64,000 bases of DNA from an uncultured bacterium (GCA_902790465.1 CADASF010000001.1:62001-126000), one strand, 5' to 3'; positions 33,485-43,200 are shown, numbered from the stretch's first letter. The notes: generated by a model not told the origin, from the letters alone. Numbers and translations: made by a program.

Positions 33485-34310
33485 AATTTGTGATAATAAC
33501 CTCTCTCCCTGTTCGCTTATCGGCTTTGCTATTTATATTTCTTTTTACATCAATAACATCAATATTGTAATCACCATACAATTCATGAACAAGTTCGACA
33601 TCATTGTTGGACAACATCAAATAAACGCCTTTTTTTGAAAGTTTTTTAAATAACTTTGCAAGTCGTTTATGATCATCCAGTGAAAATCCTGTCCTTGTGT
33701 AAGAAGTAAAATAAGATGTTTCTGAAACGGGTACATAAGGACTGTCGAAATATACAAAATCACCTTTTCTAACTCTTTTACAAAATATCTCAAAATCAAG
33801 ATTTGAAATCTCAACTTTTTTTAGAAATTTGCTTATATTCTTAATATTATCTTCATCTATTGAATTTATACCTGTTTTATTATTATATGGAACATTGAAT
33901 AAACCACTTGTATTTACCCTGTAAAGTCCATTAAAACAATGCTTATTTATCCAAATAAAAAGTGAAGCAGATTCAACATCAAATACATTTTCAGTAACTT
34001 TTTTATTATATAAATTTTTCAAAAACAAATAATATTCATTATTACAACCTACTGAATCAAAAGTATTTACAAGAGAAATCAACTGCTCAGCTTCATTTTT
34101 TATGCTGTTATATGTATTTATAAGCTGTGAGTTTATGTCATTTATGAATGATTTTTTATGTTTAAGTGAAAATAAAACTGCTCCCCCACCAACAAAAGGT
34201 TCAAAATATCTTTTAATGTCTTTTGGCAATCGCAATCTAATTTCATCAATTAACTGGGTCTTTCCCCCAGCCCATTTTATGAAAGGATTTAAAACTATAT
34301 CTTTTTTCAT
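33471..34310 (-). CDS. Dam-type adenine-N6 DNA methyltransferase
   Basis: The 279-residue enzyme methylates adenine in GATC. The AdoMet site is split between 'PFIKWAGGKTQL' (9-20) and 'FEPFVGGGAVLF'. The catalytic DPPY-type motif reads DSPY at 189-192, a variant with Ser for the first Pro. 'SNNDVELVHELY' and a basic tail follow. Length fits the Dam/DpnM family. The gene leads the restriction-modification pair. GATC specificity rests on the cognate DpnII-type partner and family similarity. Confidence 0.93.
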   Translation of the reverse strand: MKKDIVLNPFIKWAGGKTQLIDEIRLRLPKDIKRYFEPFVGGGAVLFSLKHKKSFINDINSQLINTYNSIKNEAEQLISLVNTFDSVGCNNEYYLFLKNLYNKKVTENVFDVESASLFIWINKHCFNGLYRVNTSGLFNVPYNNKTGINSIDEDNIKNISKFLKKVEISNLDFEIFCKRVRKGDFVYFDSPYVPVSETSYFTSYTRTGFSLDDHKRLAKLFKKLSKKGVYLMLSNNDVELVHELYGDYNIDVIDVKRNINSKADKRTGREVIITNYERF

Positions 34311-34399
34311 CTATTATTCTTTCTTTTAATAAAAACAATTAAGAATTGAATCTATAAAAAATTCAATCCCTAAACTAAAAATCCTATTAAATCTAAAAA

Positions 34400-34450
34400 T
34401 TGACATACTCCCCATAAATTTAGGGATATTACGGTGCGTTTCGGTAAAAA
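34400..34450 (+). repeat. 51-base dispersed repeat, copy A
   Basis: This segment begins TTGACATACTCCCCATAAAT and ends CGTTTCGGTAAAAA. It matches 47 of 51 positions, inverted, at 50739-50789. Its core is the near-palindrome CCCATAAATTTAGGG. The opening recalls sequences at the ends of IS200/IS605-type elements. There is no transposase here. The rest of 34311-34599 holds only a terminator and AT-rich sequence. Confidence 0.6.
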
Positions 34451-34494
34451 CTATATCTTTTGGGGCTGTTACTTTTGTGAACAATCCCTTTTTA

Positions 34495-34547
34495 TAAAAA
34501 AAACTCCCTATATTGTAATTTATTTACAAATATAGGAAGTTTTAAAT
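34495..34547 (-). terminator. Flavin reductase terminator
   Basis: On the - strand AAAACTTCCTATATT pairs with AATATAGGGAGTTTT around an 18-base AT loop, followed by a T-run. Confidence 0.75.
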
Positions 34548-34599
34548 TAGATCAAATTTGACTTATGTCCCTCATAAAATGATTGATTTTTTGCAATAT

Positions 34600-35181
34600 T
34601 TAATCTTTTTTATTTTCCATCAACTTTTTTCCCTCATTCCATGCTTTACCCACTTTTTCGCCTGTAACATAATAACCATATTGGAATTGATCAAAAATAA
34701 GGGCATTCAACTTTGTTATATCAATTTTATCATTTTCCGACAAAACTCTTTCTTCCGCAGCAACATTTTCAATTTTCCCAATAATTGCATAAAGCTGTCC
34801 ATCATCTAAAATTGTTTCAAGCTCACATTCCATTACAAGTGGAAACTCTTCTATAATAGGAGCATTTACATACTGACTTTTAACAGCATGATAACCTGTT
34901 CTTTCAAATTTATCTTCCATTTTATTTGCAGAAGCAATTCCAAAGAAATCAACAACATCTACATGATCTCTATCAGCAATACTTACTGTAAACGCTTTTT
35001 GTGATTTTATATTCTTTGTTGTCTTGTGTTCTGCTTCAAGAAAAAGTGCTATTTTCTCATAATCACAAATCATTCCCCAAGCTGCTGTCATAACATCTAC
35101 TTTACCGTTTTCATCATAAGTAGCAACCATCAAAACAGGCATTGGATATACAGCATTCATTGGACCTAAATCTTTTTTCAT
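34600..35181 (-). CDS. Flavin reductase-like FMN-binding protein
   Basis: The 193-residue protein has the FMN split-barrel of the flavin reductase-like family: 'YPMPVLMVATYDENGK', 'TAAWGMICDYEKIALFL' and 'SQKAFTVSIAD' are its typical strands, and 'LNALIFDQFQYGYYV' closes the domain. Members bind FMN and reduce it or a small substrate with NAD(P)H, or act as flavoproteins of unknown substrate. AAAGGA precedes the ATG. It is monocistronic between two terminators. Confidence 0.9.
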   Translation of the reverse strand: MKKDLGPMNAVYPMPVLMVATYDENGKVDVMTAAWGMICDYEKIALFLEAEHKTTKNIKSQKAFTVSIADRDHVDVVDFFGIASANKMEDKFERTGYHAVKSQYVNAPIIEEFPLVMECELETILDDGQLYAIIGKIENVAAEERVLSENDKIDITKLNALIFDQFQYGYYVTGEKVGKAWNEGKKLMENKKD

Positions 35182-35347
35182 TTTTTAAATCCTTTACTAT
35201 AATATAAAATTTTTAAAAAAATATATAGTAAATATTTTCTTTTTTAAAAAATAAATTCCCTCTTAATAACATCTTATTTCATCAAATATTTGTTTGTGAA
35301 ATTATGTGGTATGTTGATAAATTAGCAACACGCTCTAATAAAATAAA

Positions 35348-35386
35348 AAAAGTATTTTAGCAAAAAATTCACTAAAATACTTTCTA
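35348..35386 (-). terminator. Terminator of the 35420 gene
   Basis: AAAGTATTTTAG pairs with CTAAAATACTTT; on the - strand T-rich sequence follows. Confidence 0.7.
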
Positions 35387-35419
35387 TAAAAAATCTATTT
35401 AGATATTTTTCTCATAAAT

Positions 35420-36598
35420 TTACTTTTTTACTTTATCTTTTTTAGCTTCTTTAACATTCATTTTATCTTTGACATTAAAGCATTTGATTCCATTATTATT
35501 TACTAAATAAACTGTTGTAGGAACTCTGTCAACATAAATAAAAGAAGGCTCTTCTTGCTGAGCAACAGAAAAGTGTTTGCTTTGTGAATTTACCAATTCA
35601 ACTAAAGGAATTTCGCCTCTTACAGATAAGACAAGAAAAGAATCATTTGTAAGAGCAAATCCATAAATACCTTTTTCTTTAGCAAGAATTTCAAGTGTTC
35701 CATCTTTTTTAATAACTGTTATAGAATCTTTGGATTTATCTTTACCTAAAGAAACTCTACATACAATATTTCCAAAAGAAACATCACAAAAAGTTATATG
35801 TCTTGTTGGGAATGTATAAACTATATGGGCTACTTTATCTTGTCCCATTCTCATAACATAAGAATGTCTTTCATTTCTTATTGAAAATATAATAGAATTA
35901 TTTGATTCAGGGAAAATATCATCTATTGCACAATGAAGAGAGCCTTCACCTTTAACTTCCAATGCCTTAGGTGCAGATAATAATAATTCAGAAAAAGATA
36001 CAAAAGGTTCAATTTCTTTTTTCTCAACATTTACAAATGTTGGAACTATGTCTTTCATATTTTTGTCTTTATCAAGATTTTGAAGACAAGTAGCAAGTGT
36101 TGAATCATCAACAAATCTCAAATATGAAGTACCAAAAACTGTTCCAAGTTTCATTTTTCTAATAATGGTAAGACCTTCCTCATTTACTTTTGGATTCTCC
36201 ATTATCTTATCCCAATTACCAGATTCAATATTAAGAAGCCAAAGTTCTGTTGGATAACGAGAAAATGCGGCAGCATATTTTCCATTAGGACTAACAGCTA
36301 CTATATCATTTTCAAATTTAAAAGGACAATCACCACTTTTTAAAACTTTTTTAGCCAATGGATTATACAAAACCCACTGAAGATCTCTTGTACGCTTATT
36401 TCCGTCTCTTACAAGCATAAAGATATTTCCACTCTCTGTGGCACAATCAGTTAAAGCAACATTTACTAATTTATTACCAACAGATTTCATAATTTCTTTA
36501 GTAGTAACAGAAGTGTATGAAGCACAAAAACCAAAAGCTGTTACCAAGAAGAAAAATGAAAAACAAATAACAAAAAAGCCTAAAATTTTCTTACTCAT
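35420..36598 (-). CDS. Secreted beta-propeller-like protein, unknown function
   Basis: The 392-residue protein has a signal peptide (MSKKILGFFVICFSFFFLVTAFGFC...). The mature part has repeated four-strand patterns such as 'NIFMLVRDGNKRTRDLQWVL', 'YAAAFSRYPTELWLLNIESG' and 'SIIFSIRNERHSYVMRMGQ', as in TolB/WD-like propellers. It ends in a Lys-rich tail. No catalytic motif is seen. Likely acts outside the cytoplasmic membrane as a binding protein. AAAGGAGC precedes the start. Confidence 0.72.
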   Translation of the reverse strand: MSKKILGFFVICFSFFFLVTAFGFCASYTSVTTKEIMKSVGNKLVNVALTDCATESGNIFMLVRDGNKRTRDLQWVLYNPLAKKVLKSGDCPFKFENDIVAVSPNGKYAAAFSRYPTELWLLNIESGNWDKIMENPKVNEEGLTIIRKMKLGTVFGTSYLRFVDDSTLATCLQNLDKDKNMKDIVPTFVNVEKKEIEPFVSFSELLLSAPKALEVKGEGSLHCAIDDIFPESNNSIIFSIRNERHSYVMRMGQDKVAHIVYTFPTRHITFCDVSFGNIVCRVSLGKDKSKDSITVIKKDGTLEILAKEKGIYGFALTNDSFLVLSVRGEIPLVELVNSQSKHFSVAQQEEPSFIYVDRVPTTVYLVNNNGIKCFNVKDKMNVKEAKKDKVKK

Positions 36599-36702
36599 AT
36601 AAACTGCTCCTTTAATTTGAGTACATAAAATTTTTTTATAAATTTCTATTTTTATATTTAGAGACTAATTAGCAAATACCCTTTTATTTTTATAAACTAA
36701 AA

Positions 36703-36737
36703 TAAAAAAGGCGGTCATTTATAAAACAACCGCCTCG
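36703..36737 (-). terminator. Terminator of the 36757 gene
   Basis: On the - strand GGCGGTTG...TGACCGCC, then a T-run. Confidence 0.8.
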
Positions 36738-36756
36738 GCTATCAATCAAAAATTAA

Positions 36757-37692
36757 TTATTGTTTAAGGCTTGGGAACCATGCCCACATTGTGTGTGTCT
36801 GACCATCTGATGTCTCATATTTGCCAACGAAATTCTTGTGTTCTGTATAGAATTTTGTAATTCCATAACTTTCAAGAGTTTTCAATTCGCCTGCATCAGC
36901 GATTCCATTTCTGTTTGAATCAACCCAAAGCATAAGACCATTGAGTTCTTCACCTTCTACAATACCATTTCCATCTTTGTCACAAAGGACTGAAAGTTTG
37001 TCAAAACCATTTGCATATCCACCGAGATCTCCAAAGAGTTCTGTGACGCCATTGATCTGACCTTTTACAGGCATACAGAGAAGAGCATCTGGATTGTTAG
37101 CAACCCATTCACAATTATCTGGAATACCGTCGCCTGTGAAATCAAACTTTGAAGCAAACTCACCATAAAATGCTGGTGAATGTCTGAGCCATTCATTTCT
37201 TGCTGTTGTGATTTTGCCTGTATTTGTTGTGTCAAGTGTTAAAGGCTCACCATCTCCTGTAACAGTTGTTGTGTAATTTGTGATTTGTCTTGTGATTGTA
37301 ACAACATTATTTATAACTGGTGTAAGAACGCCATCAACCATTGCATAAGAAACTTCTGAAGTAGAAGAAACATCTATTATGTTATCTTCACTTCTTGTAT
37401 AGACATCTGTTCTCCAAGTGTGATTTCCACTTGCTTGATATGTTGAACTTGTTGAAAAATTCCAACCAGACATACCACTTTTGTAATTATCCATCTTAGC
37501 TGCACTGTCTCTGAAATATGATGAATAACCATAGTTTACACTATTATTGACATTTTTTGTTGGTGCATAGACAGTATTTACTTTATTATTGACATTTGGA
37601 GCTTTCACTGTTGAAGTTGTTGAAGCATCTACAGTAGCAGCAAAAGCCATAGCAACGATACCAGCCAAAAGAAGTGATGTTATTTTCTTCAT
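36757..37692 (-). CDS. Secreted EF-hand-like calcium-binding protein
   Basis: The 311-residue protein has a signal peptide ending 'AATVDAS'. The middle is Thr/Ser/Asn-rich beta structure. The C-terminal third has three Asp-rich loops of the EF-hand/dockerin type: 'DFTGDGIPDNCEW', 'DKDGNGIVEGEELNG' and 'DSNRNGIADAGEL'. These should bind calcium outside the cell. No catalytic domain is recognised, so it may be a surface or matrix protein. AAGGAG lies upstream. Confidence 0.8.
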   Translation of the reverse strand: MKKITSLLLAGIVAMAFAATVDASTTSTVKAPNVNNKVNTVYAPTKNVNNSVNYGYSSYFRDSAAKMDNYKSGMSGWNFSTSSTYQASGNHTWRTDVYTRSEDNIIDVSSTSEVSYAMVDGVLTPVINNVVTITRQITNYTTTVTGDGEPLTLDTTNTGKITTARNEWLRHSPAFYGEFASKFDFTGDGIPDNCEWVANNPDALLCMPVKGQINGVTELFGDLGGYANGFDKLSVLCDKDGNGIVEGEELNGLMLWVDSNRNGIADAGELKTLESYGITKFYTEHKNFVGKYETSDGQTHTMWAWFPSLKQ

Positions 37693-37833
37693 TTATTTAA
37701 TTCTCCTTATATTTTTTTTAAATATTTTGATATTTAATTTTTTTCTTGCTATAAGTATAAAAATTAAATATTAAAATTTCATTACAAAAATATTACATAT
37801 CTTTAATATTTGATTTCATTTTCTAAAAAACCT

Positions 37834-39060
37834 TTACAAAACTTTACTTAAATCATTTATAAGTTCATCTGCTGTTTGATATCTATCATTGGGATTTTTC
37901 TTTATTAACTTCATTATTATATTCTTTATAGGTTCCTTGACCTCAACAACAGTTGAAATATCTTCAGCCTCATTTGCCATTTTTTTCATAACAGCCATCA
38001 TAGGATCTGAATCATCAAAAGGTTTCTTGCCTGAATATACTTCATATAATATGATTCCAAGTGAATATAAGTCAACCCTACAATCAACCTTACTTCCATC
38101 TATTTGTTCAGGAGCCATATAAATAGGAGTACCAACAAAAGAATCCGAAACTGTAACACTTGTCAAATCAAAAGCTCTTGCTATTCCAAAATCTGTCAAC
38201 TTTACATTACCATCTGAAGTTATGATTATATTTGAAGGCTTTATATCCCTATGAATTATATTTTGAGAATGTGCGTAGGAAAGTGCCTCAGCTGTCTTCA
38301 TCACATAACAAATAATTTTATTCTTTAAATCACTATCATTTTTAATTAATTCTTCAATAGTTTTGCCTTCAATATACTCCATACAGATAAAAGGAGTTGA
38401 ATTTTTTTCTGTTGACCAGTCCAAAACAGATGTTATATAAGGATGTTTTAATCTCGACACAATTAGAGCTTCATGAACAAAACGTTTATAAGATATATCA
38501 TTATTCAAACAAAAAGTATGTGGAATTTTTATTGCATATATCTTTCCATGACTATCTATCGCTTTATATACAGTAGCCATCCCACCTTCCCCTATTATAT
38601 TTTGAAGAAAATATTTTCCATTTATACATTCTTTTTTATTACTAAAAAGATTAAACTTAAAAACAAATTTGTTTAACGAATAAAATCCCAAAATAACAAA
38701 ACAAGAAGCAAAAATTCTAAAATTATCAACTTCATAATGATAATTCATCTTTACAGGGTAAAGTTGAGGTAATGATATAATCTTGACATCGCTCTTTTTT
38801 ATAACAAAAAAATATAAATGCTGTTCTATAAATATTTCGCGAGATTGCATACCATCAATTTCAGCAACACCTGGAAGAAAAATTTTTATTTTATTATAAT
38901 TTTCATTACTTCCTTGTGTTCGTATATACAAATATGCCAAACCTTTCATATCTCCCTCAATAACCAATTTAAAAGATTTTTCATTTCCATTAATAGGTTT
39001 AATGAGTAATAAAACTAACAATAAAAAAAAGAAAACCCTAAAAATATTAACCAAAAGCAC
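37834..39060 (-). CDS. Membrane Ser/Thr protein kinase
   Basis: The 408-residue protein has a signal-anchor or signal peptide (1-24), an extracytoplasmic domain of about 85 residues, a membrane helix at about 115-130, and a cytosolic Hanks-type kinase domain (149-408). Kinase residues are all present: 'GEGGMATVYKA' loop, K178 in 'AIKI', H270-R271-D272 in 'IIHRDIKPSN', and D290-F291-G292. The sensor-outside, kinase-inside order is the reverse of PknB, whose sensor is C-terminal. Start is GTG or a TTG two codons later; uncertain. It begins two bases from the stop of the methyltransferase gene, so translation is probably coupled. Confidence 0.9.
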   Translation of the reverse strand: MLLVNIFRVFFFLLLVLLLIKPINGNEKSFKLVIEGDMKGLAYLYIRTQGSNENYNKIKIFLPGVAEIDGMQSREIFIEQHLYFFVIKKSDVKIISLPQLYPVKMNYHYEVDNFRIFASCFVILGFYSLNKFVFKFNLFSNKKECINGKYFLQNIIGEGGMATVYKAIDSHGKIYAIKIPHTFCLNNDISYKRFVHEALIVSRLKHPYITSVLDWSTEKNSTPFICMEYIEGKTIEELIKNDSDLKNKIICYVMKTAEALSYAHSQNIIHRDIKPSNIIITSDGNVKLTDFGIARAFDLTSVTVSDSFVGTPIYMAPEQIDGSKVDCRVDLYSLGIILYEVYSGKKPFDDSDPMMAVMKKMANEAEDISTVVEVKEPIKNIIMKLIKKNPNDRYQTADELINDLSKVL

Positions 39061-39061
39061 C

Positions 39062-39793
39062 TCACTTCAAAAATTTATTACCTATATATGAGGCATGTCT
39101 TGCCATACCCATAAGCATGTTCACCTCAAAATTTTCAAGCGAAGCCCTCGAAAGTATTTCTTTAAGATGAGATAACGGCGAGAAAGTCCCACAAGGTATA
39201 GGATATTTAATATCACTAAAAGCCTTATCAATAACTTTTGAAAGTCTTGCCATATCATCTGAAGAAGCCTTTTGAGAATCATGTTTAAAATCAAAATTTT
39301 CAAGAGTTTTTCTCATTTCATAGCATAAAACCATGACAGCTTGGGATAAATTTAATGAACCAAATTCTTCTGAAACTGGTATATATATCAAATGACCACA
39401 TTCTTTTAATTCCATCATAGAAAGACCATAGTCTTCAGCTCCAAAAAGAATTGCAATCTTTGAATTTAAATGCTTTGGCAAAATATCTTTCGCAAAAATT
39501 TCAGGTGTTGCAAAATTCATGCGTTTCTTACCAGTCTTTTTAGTTGTACCTACAATAAGCGAAAAACTACTTAAAAAATCTTTAAAATCAAAAGAAATTT
39601 CTGCATTTTTTAAAATATCATCTGACCCAACAGCAAGACTAAAAGATTCTCTATCAATCTGACAGCGAGGAGAAATCAAAGCAAGTTTTTTAAACCCCAT
39701 ACAATTCATGGCTCTTGCAACAGAACCTATATTTGCAGAAGTTTTTGTTTTTACAAGAGTAATAGTTATATTGTCATAAAAATTTACATTCAT
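39062..39793 (-). CDS. TrmJ-like tRNA/rRNA 2'-O-methyltransferase
   Basis: The 243-residue protein is a SPOUT (TrmH/TrmJ) methyltransferase. Knot motifs are visible: 'TKTSANIGSVARAMNCMGF' at the start, 'ILFGAEDYGLSM' in the middle, and 'IPVSEEFGSLNLSQAVMVLCYE' at the AdoMet-binding knot. The C-terminal helical extension fits TrmJ, which methylates the ribose of tRNA position 32. The ATG at 39793 is chosen because the longer frame would read through the terminator hairpin at 39804-39841. Followed without gap by the kinase gene. Confidence 0.88.
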   Translation of the reverse strand: MNVNFYDNITITLVKTKTSANIGSVARAMNCMGFKKLALISPRCQIDRESFSLAVGSDDILKNAEISFDFKDFLSSFSLIVGTTKKTGKKRMNFATPEIFAKDILPKHLNSKIAILFGAEDYGLSMMELKECGHLIYIPVSEEFGSLNLSQAVMVLCYEMRKTLENFDFKHDSQKASSDDMARLSKVIDKAFSDIKYPIPCGTFSPLSHLKEILSRASLENFEVNMLMGMARHASYIGNKFLK

Positions 39794-39803
39794 TTCTTTA
39801 GAT

Positions 39804-39841
39804 AAAAAGGGAGCGTGAAAAATAATTTTCACACCCCCTTA
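39804..39841 (-). terminator. Terminator of the GH13 gene
   Basis: On the - strand GGGGGTGTGAAAA pairs with TTTTCACGCTCCC (two wobble pairs), then five T. Confidence 0.82.
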
Positions 39842-39864
39842 TAATAATAAATTTTAAGTCTGAA

Positions 39865-42800
39865 TTATGAAAGTTTAAATACAACAGATGAACCTGCTGG
39901 AATGTTCATTCCTTCATTGAATGCTCCTGTTCCACCAAAGTTTCCAAATCCTGTGCCACCGAAATCACGAGCATTTGAATTGAAGACTTCTGTCCATTGT
40001 CCTGCTGGCATACCGTCTATTCTGTAATTTGAGTAATCATTGCCTGAAAGGTTTGTTACAACTACATAGCGATCTTTTCCGTCTGTTCTCTCATAAGCCA
40101 TTACTTTATTGTCATTGTGTGTATATATCCTATTCATTGGAGCATCAGCTCTGAATGCATCACTTGAAGCTCTCAATTCATTCAATGCTCTATATACATT
40201 TGACTGACCTGTTTTTAAAGAATATGTCTCAGCATTTGTCTTTTCTTCTGGACTCATAGAAGCATATTTTATATAATTCTCTTTGTCTTCTTTTGACATT
40301 CCCTTTAATGCTGCTTTCTGTTTGTCTGCAGGCATTGCAGAAATCTCTTTGAATTCATCGAGTTTTGAAGGAGAAACTCTGAAATCGAGCCAGCTATAAT
40401 CAGCTCCCCAAGTTGAAGTTGCACCATGTTTGAAATCGTTGTTTGCAAGGAACTCTTCACCTTGGAATACCATTGGAACACCTGGCATTGTATGGATTAT
40501 TGTTGCAGCAGCTCTTGATACAGCTCTTGGATAATTTTCCATAACCTTGCCGTCGTCTCTACTACCTGCACCAGCTCTTATTGCCCAAGTTCCACTGTTT
40601 CCAACTTCATCATGGCTATGTGAGAATACAACAGCCTTTTCAGGAGCTGGTACACCTTTATGAGCAAGCATTGTGAACATCAAATCGTCCATGTTTCTCT
40701 GTCCATTTATTGCACCGATCAAATCATGGTGAACTGGACCACTCCAAACACCGTCAAAGCCCATTCCTTTCTTATCCATACCCCACTGATTTTCACCTTG
40801 TTCTAAATCAGCAGCTACAAGCCAGTTCTGAGTAAAATCTTCAGCAACTGTGTATGGCTTGCCATCTGGATCGAAAAGTGCAAGTGTTCTGTTGATCTGT
40901 CTGAGTGTGTTCATTCCGTCGATCTGTTCTTCTGCTGTTCCAGTGTCATGGAGAACTTGTGCAAAGTCAAATCTGATTCCATCAACACCAAATTCACGAA
41001 TCTGCTGTACTGCATTGTCAGCATAGAAATTCTTTACACCCTGTGCTGAATAATTTGGTTTTGTTCCCCAAGGTGTCTCACTGTGATTTCCATTTGGCCA
41101 TGTAAAGAAGCTATTTTTATCTCCATCTATTGACCAAAGTGAATTATCACCATCTGTCTTTCCTGATGTGTGGTTATAAACGACATCACATATTACATTC
41201 AAACCTTTTTTGTGAGCTTCATCAACAAAAACTTTGATAGCATCTGTTCCATTAATCCAAACACTTTCTTTATCTTTGTCTTGGTCAGGTCTTATGAGAC
41301 CTCTTTCAACAGCTTCAGCTCTTGGCATTTCAAATCCATATGCTTCAGCACCTGAGAAGTAATAATCAGGAGTATAACCCCAATCTCTCTTACCACCAAA
41401 CTCATTGAAAGGCATAAGTTCTATGCTGTTGTAACCTAAATCAGCTACATAGTCGAGATATTTTACCATATCAGACATTTTTGTAGGTACAGCATTGTCT
41501 TTTGTTGTTCTGAAAGAACCAATATGTGCTTCATAAATTGTATATTTGTCAGGATCTGTTTCTAATCTTGGAACATCATGATATTTGAATTCATAGTTTG
41601 ATTCTTTGATTATTGAAAGTCTCTCTGAACCTGGGCGACTTGAAATTTTATTTGAGTATGGATCATTAAATGCAGTGTTTATTCTTTCGCCATCGCTGAG
41701 AACACCGTCTTTATTTGTATCACCTACTAATCTTCCGCCTTCATAAACTTGGAATTCATAGCTAAGTCCTTCGAGTTTTTCGAAATTATTTACTGTTGAG
41801 ACCCAACCACCTGTGACATTTCCGCCACCAGCTTTTGTCATCATAATGCTTCCATCATCACCGACATTATTTGTCCACTTGTAGTCAGTAACTTTACCAG
41901 AAACATCGAGTTGCCAACTTGTAAGTACATCGGCATTGCGTTTTTGATCAGGTGTTGCCTTGTCATAAGGAACCAATTCTGGATTTCCAAGTCTGTCAAG
42001 CAATTCCTGTTTTGTCAACTGATGACCATTTTCATCTTTGAGTACAAGTACGACTTTGTCTGCATCAAGGTGATCATTTACTGTAAATCTGCCCCAATGT
42101 GGGTTGACTTGGTAATTTGGACCGCCAGAACCAGAATCATTGTACCAACCAGTTTCTATACCAAGAACTGGATCCATAAATATTCTTTCAAGACCTCTCT
42201 GCTGTCCTTGCATATATCTTCCATAAGGATCACTATAGGCGACATCAGAACCTGATTTTGTCTTCATTATATTGCCGTTTGCATCTCTTACGCTATATCT
42301 GTAAGCCTTACCTTCAAGCTCTTTTGCACCTTTCATTTCAAGAGACCAGTTTCCTGTCTTCTCGTCTTTTGTCATAGGAACACTCTTTAAAAGCTCGCCT
42401 GTTTTTTCATCAAAGAGATCAACATTTAATGAAAATCCAGACATATCGCCTGTGCCTGTGGCTGGAGCCCATGTTCTGAATGAAACGACATCGTCTTTTA
42501 TGTGAAGTCCCATTTTATGAGCTGTTGCAGGTGCATATTCTTCAACTTGATTTTTACTGTCTGCACTTACGCTAAATGCTGGTGGTTCTTCAGTCATGAC
42601 AATCCATTTATCTGTAGCAACTTTGCCATCTGTTGTCTTTACATCGCCAGAAACACCCCATTTATAATCACCAGGTTTTAACTGAACAGTTGCTGAGTAA
42701 AGACCATCTCCAGCAAGTTGATCGCCATGTGTTCCATCATCAAACATTGGAATGCCTTTTCCATTGTTCCAACTTTGATCATATTCGCCAGTTACAGGAT

Positions 42801-43200
42801 TGAAAGAACCCTTTAATTGGAAGTTGCTTACATGTCCAAGCTGACTTCCATCATATACAAATGTAACAGATGGATAATCGGACTGTGCATTTTTCATAGA
42901 CTCAATAGCTGATTTATCTGCTACTGATTCTGCCCTTGATACATCTCCACCAAAATATTTAGTAGGAATTGTTCCTGATTTTTTAGGTGAAGTTGTGGGA
43001 GCTTTTTCAGGTTTAAAAGAAGCTTTGCTTATTCTTTCAGAAGAAGAAAAATTCACAGAATCAGATACAGAATTTAATGTTTCCTCACTTTGAACAGCTG
43101 TCTGATTCGATGAAACTGCGGAAGCTGAATCTGCTTTGCCAGTAGCAGATGTATATACAGAAGGCATAGAATAATTTACATTTCCAACATTAATGGACAT
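39865..43200 (-). CDS. Large multidomain GH13 alpha-glucan enzyme
   Basis: The 1111-residue protein begins with a leaderless Ser/Ala-rich segment containing 'DSVNFSSSE' (about 45-55). An Ig-like/CBM module (about 95-205), two CBM48-like modules with 'FRTWAPATG', and the GH13 barrel (about 555-960) follow. Catalytic residues lie in 'GIRFDFAQV' (nucleophile, about 740), 'TVAEDF' (acid/base, about 787) and 'SHSHDEVGNS' (about 865). The YEAHIGSF and WGYTPDYYF motifs resemble branching enzyme or pullulanase, so it branches, debranches or cuts alpha-1,4/1,6 glucan. The C-terminal beta-domain ends 'VVFKLS'. GGAGG precedes the ATG at 43200. Absence of a signal peptide is odd if the substrate is extracellular. 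Confidence 0.88.
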   Translation of the reverse strand: MSINVGNVNYSMPSVYTSATGKADSASAVSSNQTAVQSEETLNSVSDSVNFSSSERISKASFKPEKAPTTSPKKSGTIPTKYFGGDVSRAESVADKSAIESMKNAQSDYPSVTFVYDGSQLGHVSNFQLKGSFNPVTGEYDQSWNNGKGIPMFDDGTHGDQLAGDGLYSATVQLKPGDYKWGVSGDVKTTDGKVATDKWIVMTEEPPAFSVSADSKNQVEEYAPATAHKMGLHIKDDVVSFRTWAPATGTGDMSGFSLNVDLFDEKTGELLKSVPMTKDEKTGNWSLEMKGAKELEGKAYRYSVRDANGNIMKTKSGSDVAYSDPYGRYMQGQQRGLERIFMDPVLGIETGWYNDSGSGGPNYQVNPHWGRFTVNDHLDADKVVLVLKDENGHQLTKQELLDRLGNPELVPYDKATPDQKRNADVLTSWQLDVSGKVTDYKWTNNVGDDGSIMMTKAGGGNVTGGWVSTVNNFEKLEGLSYEFQVYEGGRLVGDTNKDGVLSDGERINTAFNDPYSNKISSRPGSERLSIIKESNYEFKYHDVPRLETDPDKYTIYEAHIGSFRTTKDNAVPTKMSDMVKYLDYVADLGYNSIELMPFNEFGGKRDWGYTPDYYFSGAEAYGFEMPRAEAVERGLIRPDQDKDKESVWINGTDAIKVFVDEAHKKGLNVICDVVYNHTSGKTDGDNSLWSIDGDKNSFFTWPNGNHSETPWGTKPNYSAQGVKNFYADNAVQQIREFGVDGIRFDFAQVLHDTGTAEEQIDGMNTLRQINRTLALFDPDGKPYTVAEDFTQNWLVAADLEQGENQWGMDKKGMGFDGVWSGPVHHDLIGAINGQRNMDDLMFTMLAHKGVPAPEKAVVFSHSHDEVGNSGTWAIRAGAGSRDDGKVMENYPRAVSRAAATIIHTMPGVPMVFQGEEFLANNDFKHGATSTWGADYSWLDFRVSPSKLDEFKEISAMPADKQKAALKGMSKEDKENYIKYASMSPEEKTNAETYSLKTGQSNVYRALNELRASSDAFRADAPMNRIYTHNDNKVMAYERTDGKDRYVVVTNLSGNDYSNYRIDGMPAGQWTEVFNSNARDFGGTGFGNFGGTGAFNEGMNIPAGSSVVFKLS

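Noticed and set aside
34311-34599. Possible small RNA or tRNA upstream of the Dam gene
   Set aside because: No cloverleaf or T-loop sequence; the stems are explained by the flavin reductase terminator and the 51-base repeat.
39794-39832. Longer TrmJ start at 39832
   Set aside because: It would place the upstream terminator hairpin inside the coding sequence; the ATG at 39793 gives a normal SPOUT N-terminus.
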